Source: Pseudoflavonifractor phocaeensis (GTDB lineage Bacteria; Bacillota; Clostridia; Oscillospirales; Oscillospiraceae). Taken from it: DNA of 64,000 bases. Location: NCBI RefSeq assembly GCF_021531815.1, contig NZ_JADYUM010000001.1:220988-284987 (forward strand), in the 5' to 3' direction. Each line of letters begins with the position of its first letter. Positions within the stretch are counted from its first letter, which is position 1. Under the pieces are notes generated by a model. It saw only the letters and a list, made by a program, of their open reading frames with translations. It was not told the origin of the DNA and did no database searches. The position numbers and the translations under genes are program-made. Shown here one piece after another: positions 62,657 through 64,000 of this stretch.

Positions 62657-64000
62657 TTAGCCCAGGCAGCGATAAAGGAAGGTCACGATCTGGGCGCGGG
62701 TGCAGTTTGCTGCGGGGCTGAAGGTGGTAGCACTGGTGCCGTCGGTAATGCCGTTGGTCACCGCCCACAGAACTGCGCTGTTGTAGTAGGCGTCAGCCGC
62801 CACGTCGGCGAAAGGATTCACGCTGTCGGAGGCGGGAGACTTCTGAGAGCGCCACAGGAAGGTGACGATCTGGCCGCGGCTGCAAACCGCGTCGGGAGAG
62901 AAGGTGGTGGCGCTGGTGCCATCGGTAATGCCGTTCTCCACCGCCCACAGCACTGCATCGTAGTAGTAGCTGCCTGCTGCCACATCCTCGAAGGGCATCT
63001 CGCTGCTCTTGGGAGCGGGGCTGCCAGCAGCGCGCCACAGGAAGGTCACAGCCTGGGCGCGGGTGCAGGTGGCGTTGGGGGCGAAGTGGGTATCATCCAC
63101 GCCGCCGGTGATGCCGTTCTTCGCAGCCCACAGCACCGCGTCGTAATAGTAAGCGTCAGCGGGAACATCCACGAAGAAGTTCAGCATGGAGTTATCTTCC
63201 ATGAAGGTGACTTCCACATAGACCTTGGAAGCAGGCATCTTGAAGGTGTACTTGCCGTCGCCCTTGTTGGTCAGTTCGATTTCGTCGCCGTTCTTGTCGG
63301 TGACAGTGATCGTCTCCAGCGTGTAGCCCTTGTCAGGCTCCACCGTCAGGGTAACGGTGGTACCCTTGGAGGCGGTCTTGTGGCTGGTGGTCACATCGCC
63401 GTTCTTGGCGCTGTCCACGGTGATGGCGTAGGTGCTGACACCGCCGCCGCCACCGCCACTGCCACTGGTGCTGTTCTTCTGCCAGGTTGCAACAAGGGTA
63501 ATATTGTCGGTCACGGGAGTGCTGAAATCGTAAGCAGAGCCGTTCAGAGTCCAACCCTTGAAGGTATAGCCGTCCTTGGTAGGATCAGCGGGCTTGGTTG
63601 CCTTCTGGCCTTCTTCAATGGTCTGAGCAGCAACAGCGGAGCCACCCTTAGAATCGAAGGTAACAGTGTAGGTAGTAGGAATAGGAATCAGAACGGGAAT
63701 GTCCTGAACATCCTTGGTCTGCTCAGCAGCCCAGGATTCGGTGAAGGTTGCGGTGTAGGTAGTCCAGCCCTTCTCGGTCTCGGTTGCGGGAGTCTTTTCG
63801 GCGCTGGTGATGGTTGCGGTAGCAGTCTCCTTGTGAGTGTCATCCTTAGTGCAGACGCGCTCAGCGGTGCAGGACTTGCCGTCCTCTGCCCACTTGTAGG
63901 TAGGCTCACTCCAAGTGCAGGTGTGGGTCAGAACGGGAATGTCCTGAACATCCTTGGTCTGCTCAGCAGCCCAGGATTCGGTGAAGGTTGCGGTGTAGGT
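62657..64000 (-). CDS. Surface protein with repeats, InlB B-repeat and SLH domains (partial)
   Basis: C-terminal 447 codons; the frame is open through the right window edge, so the N-terminus is missing. From the edge: an 80-residue repeat unit (TYTATFTESWAAEQTKDVQD and a Cys-containing HTCTWSEPTYKW half), then an InlB-type B repeat (YTVTFDSKGGSAVA to FKGWTLNGSAYDF), a Gly/Ser linker, a further Ig-like domain and three SLH domains (FVDVPADAYYYDAVLWA, FEDVAAGSYYYDAV, FADVAADAYYNSAV). SLH domains anchor proteins to wall polysaccharide, so it is an outer-surface protein. The 72 bp shared by the two visible repeats are identical. Confidence 0.9.
   Translation of the reverse strand, partial: TYTATFTESWAAEQTKDVQDIPVLTHTCTWSEPTYKWAEDGKSCTAERVCTKDDTHKETATATITSAEKTPATETEKGWTTYTATFTESWAAEQTKDVQDIPVLIPIPTTYTVTFDSKGGSAVAAQTIEEGQKATKPADPTKDGYTFKGWTLNGSAYDFSTPVTDNITLVATWQKNSTSGSGGGGGGVSTYAITVDSAKNGDVTTSHKTASKGTTVTLTVEPDKGYTLETITVTDKNGDEIELTNKGDGKYTFKMPASKVYVEVTFMEDNSMLNFFVDVPADAYYYDAVLWAAKNGITGGVDDTHFAPNATCTRAQAVTFLWRAAGSPAPKSSEMPFEDVAAGSYYYDAVLWAVENGITDGTSATTFSPDAVCSRGQIVTFLWRSQKSPASDSVNPFADVAADAYYNSAVLWAVTNGITDGTSATTFSPAANCTRAQIVTFLYRCLG

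Overview
The window reads as a chromosome segment of a gut anaerobe of the Clostridia, most likely the Oscillospiraceae (Flavonifractor/Lawsonibacter-like). Grounds: a GC-rich core with Clostridia-type genes (superoxide reductase, ECF vitamin transporters, T-box, THF riboswitch, TrmFO, type III pantothenate kinase), strong GGAGG ribosome sites, and two mobile elements of the kind common in that group. The species call is inference.

Layout. (1) About 1-12,160: a mobilisable integrative element with a Tn916-type integrase and excisionase, VapE helicase, CHC2 primase, MobV/Pre-like relaxase and RepA-like winged-helix protein. Its cargo is a P-loop kinase, an NTF2-like protein and a TetR-controlled ABC-2 exporter. 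No conjugation machinery is seen. (2) About 12,300-52,210: core chromosome. tRNA-Gly, superoxide reductase and an XRE regulator lead into a minus-strand run plsX-trmFO-topA-dprA, then an MFS transporter, a TrmH-type methyltransferase, the Ktr/Trk potassium system, lysS-greA, MATE and NSS transporters, valS behind a T-box, coaX with a pantothenate-type ECF S component, an agmatinase-like ureohydrolase, and a folate ECF S component behind a THF riboswitch with a class V aminotransferase. Next come a CLC channel, a CBS/CorC protein, an Fe-S protein facing a Crp/Fnr regulator, trmO, the glycolytic series pgk-tpiA-gpmI-eno, trmL, an MBL hydrolase and cinA. (3) About 52,340-62,570: tRNA-Ser(CGA), preceded by two tRNA-Ser 5' fragments and followed by a second integrative element. 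It has an integrase, excisionase, D5/P4-type helicase, an unrecognised AT-rich gene, then an operon of small ORFs, amidoligase, class II glutamine amidotransferase, a small coiled-coil protein, DUF3846 and a serine recombinase. It ends in a kinase gene cut by an IS3 remnant. (4) 62,657 to the edge: the C-terminal part of a surface protein with 80-residue repeats, an InlB-type B repeat and three SLH domains.

The most interesting points are the amidoligase/amidotransferase operon with its odd upstream small ORFs, the tRNA-Ser fragments at an integration hot spot, copies of gene 3' ends between glycolytic genes, a Crp/Fnr-type palindrome centred at -41.5 of a divergent promoter, and a THF-riboswitch terminator whose 3' arm contains a Shine-Dalgarno sequence.
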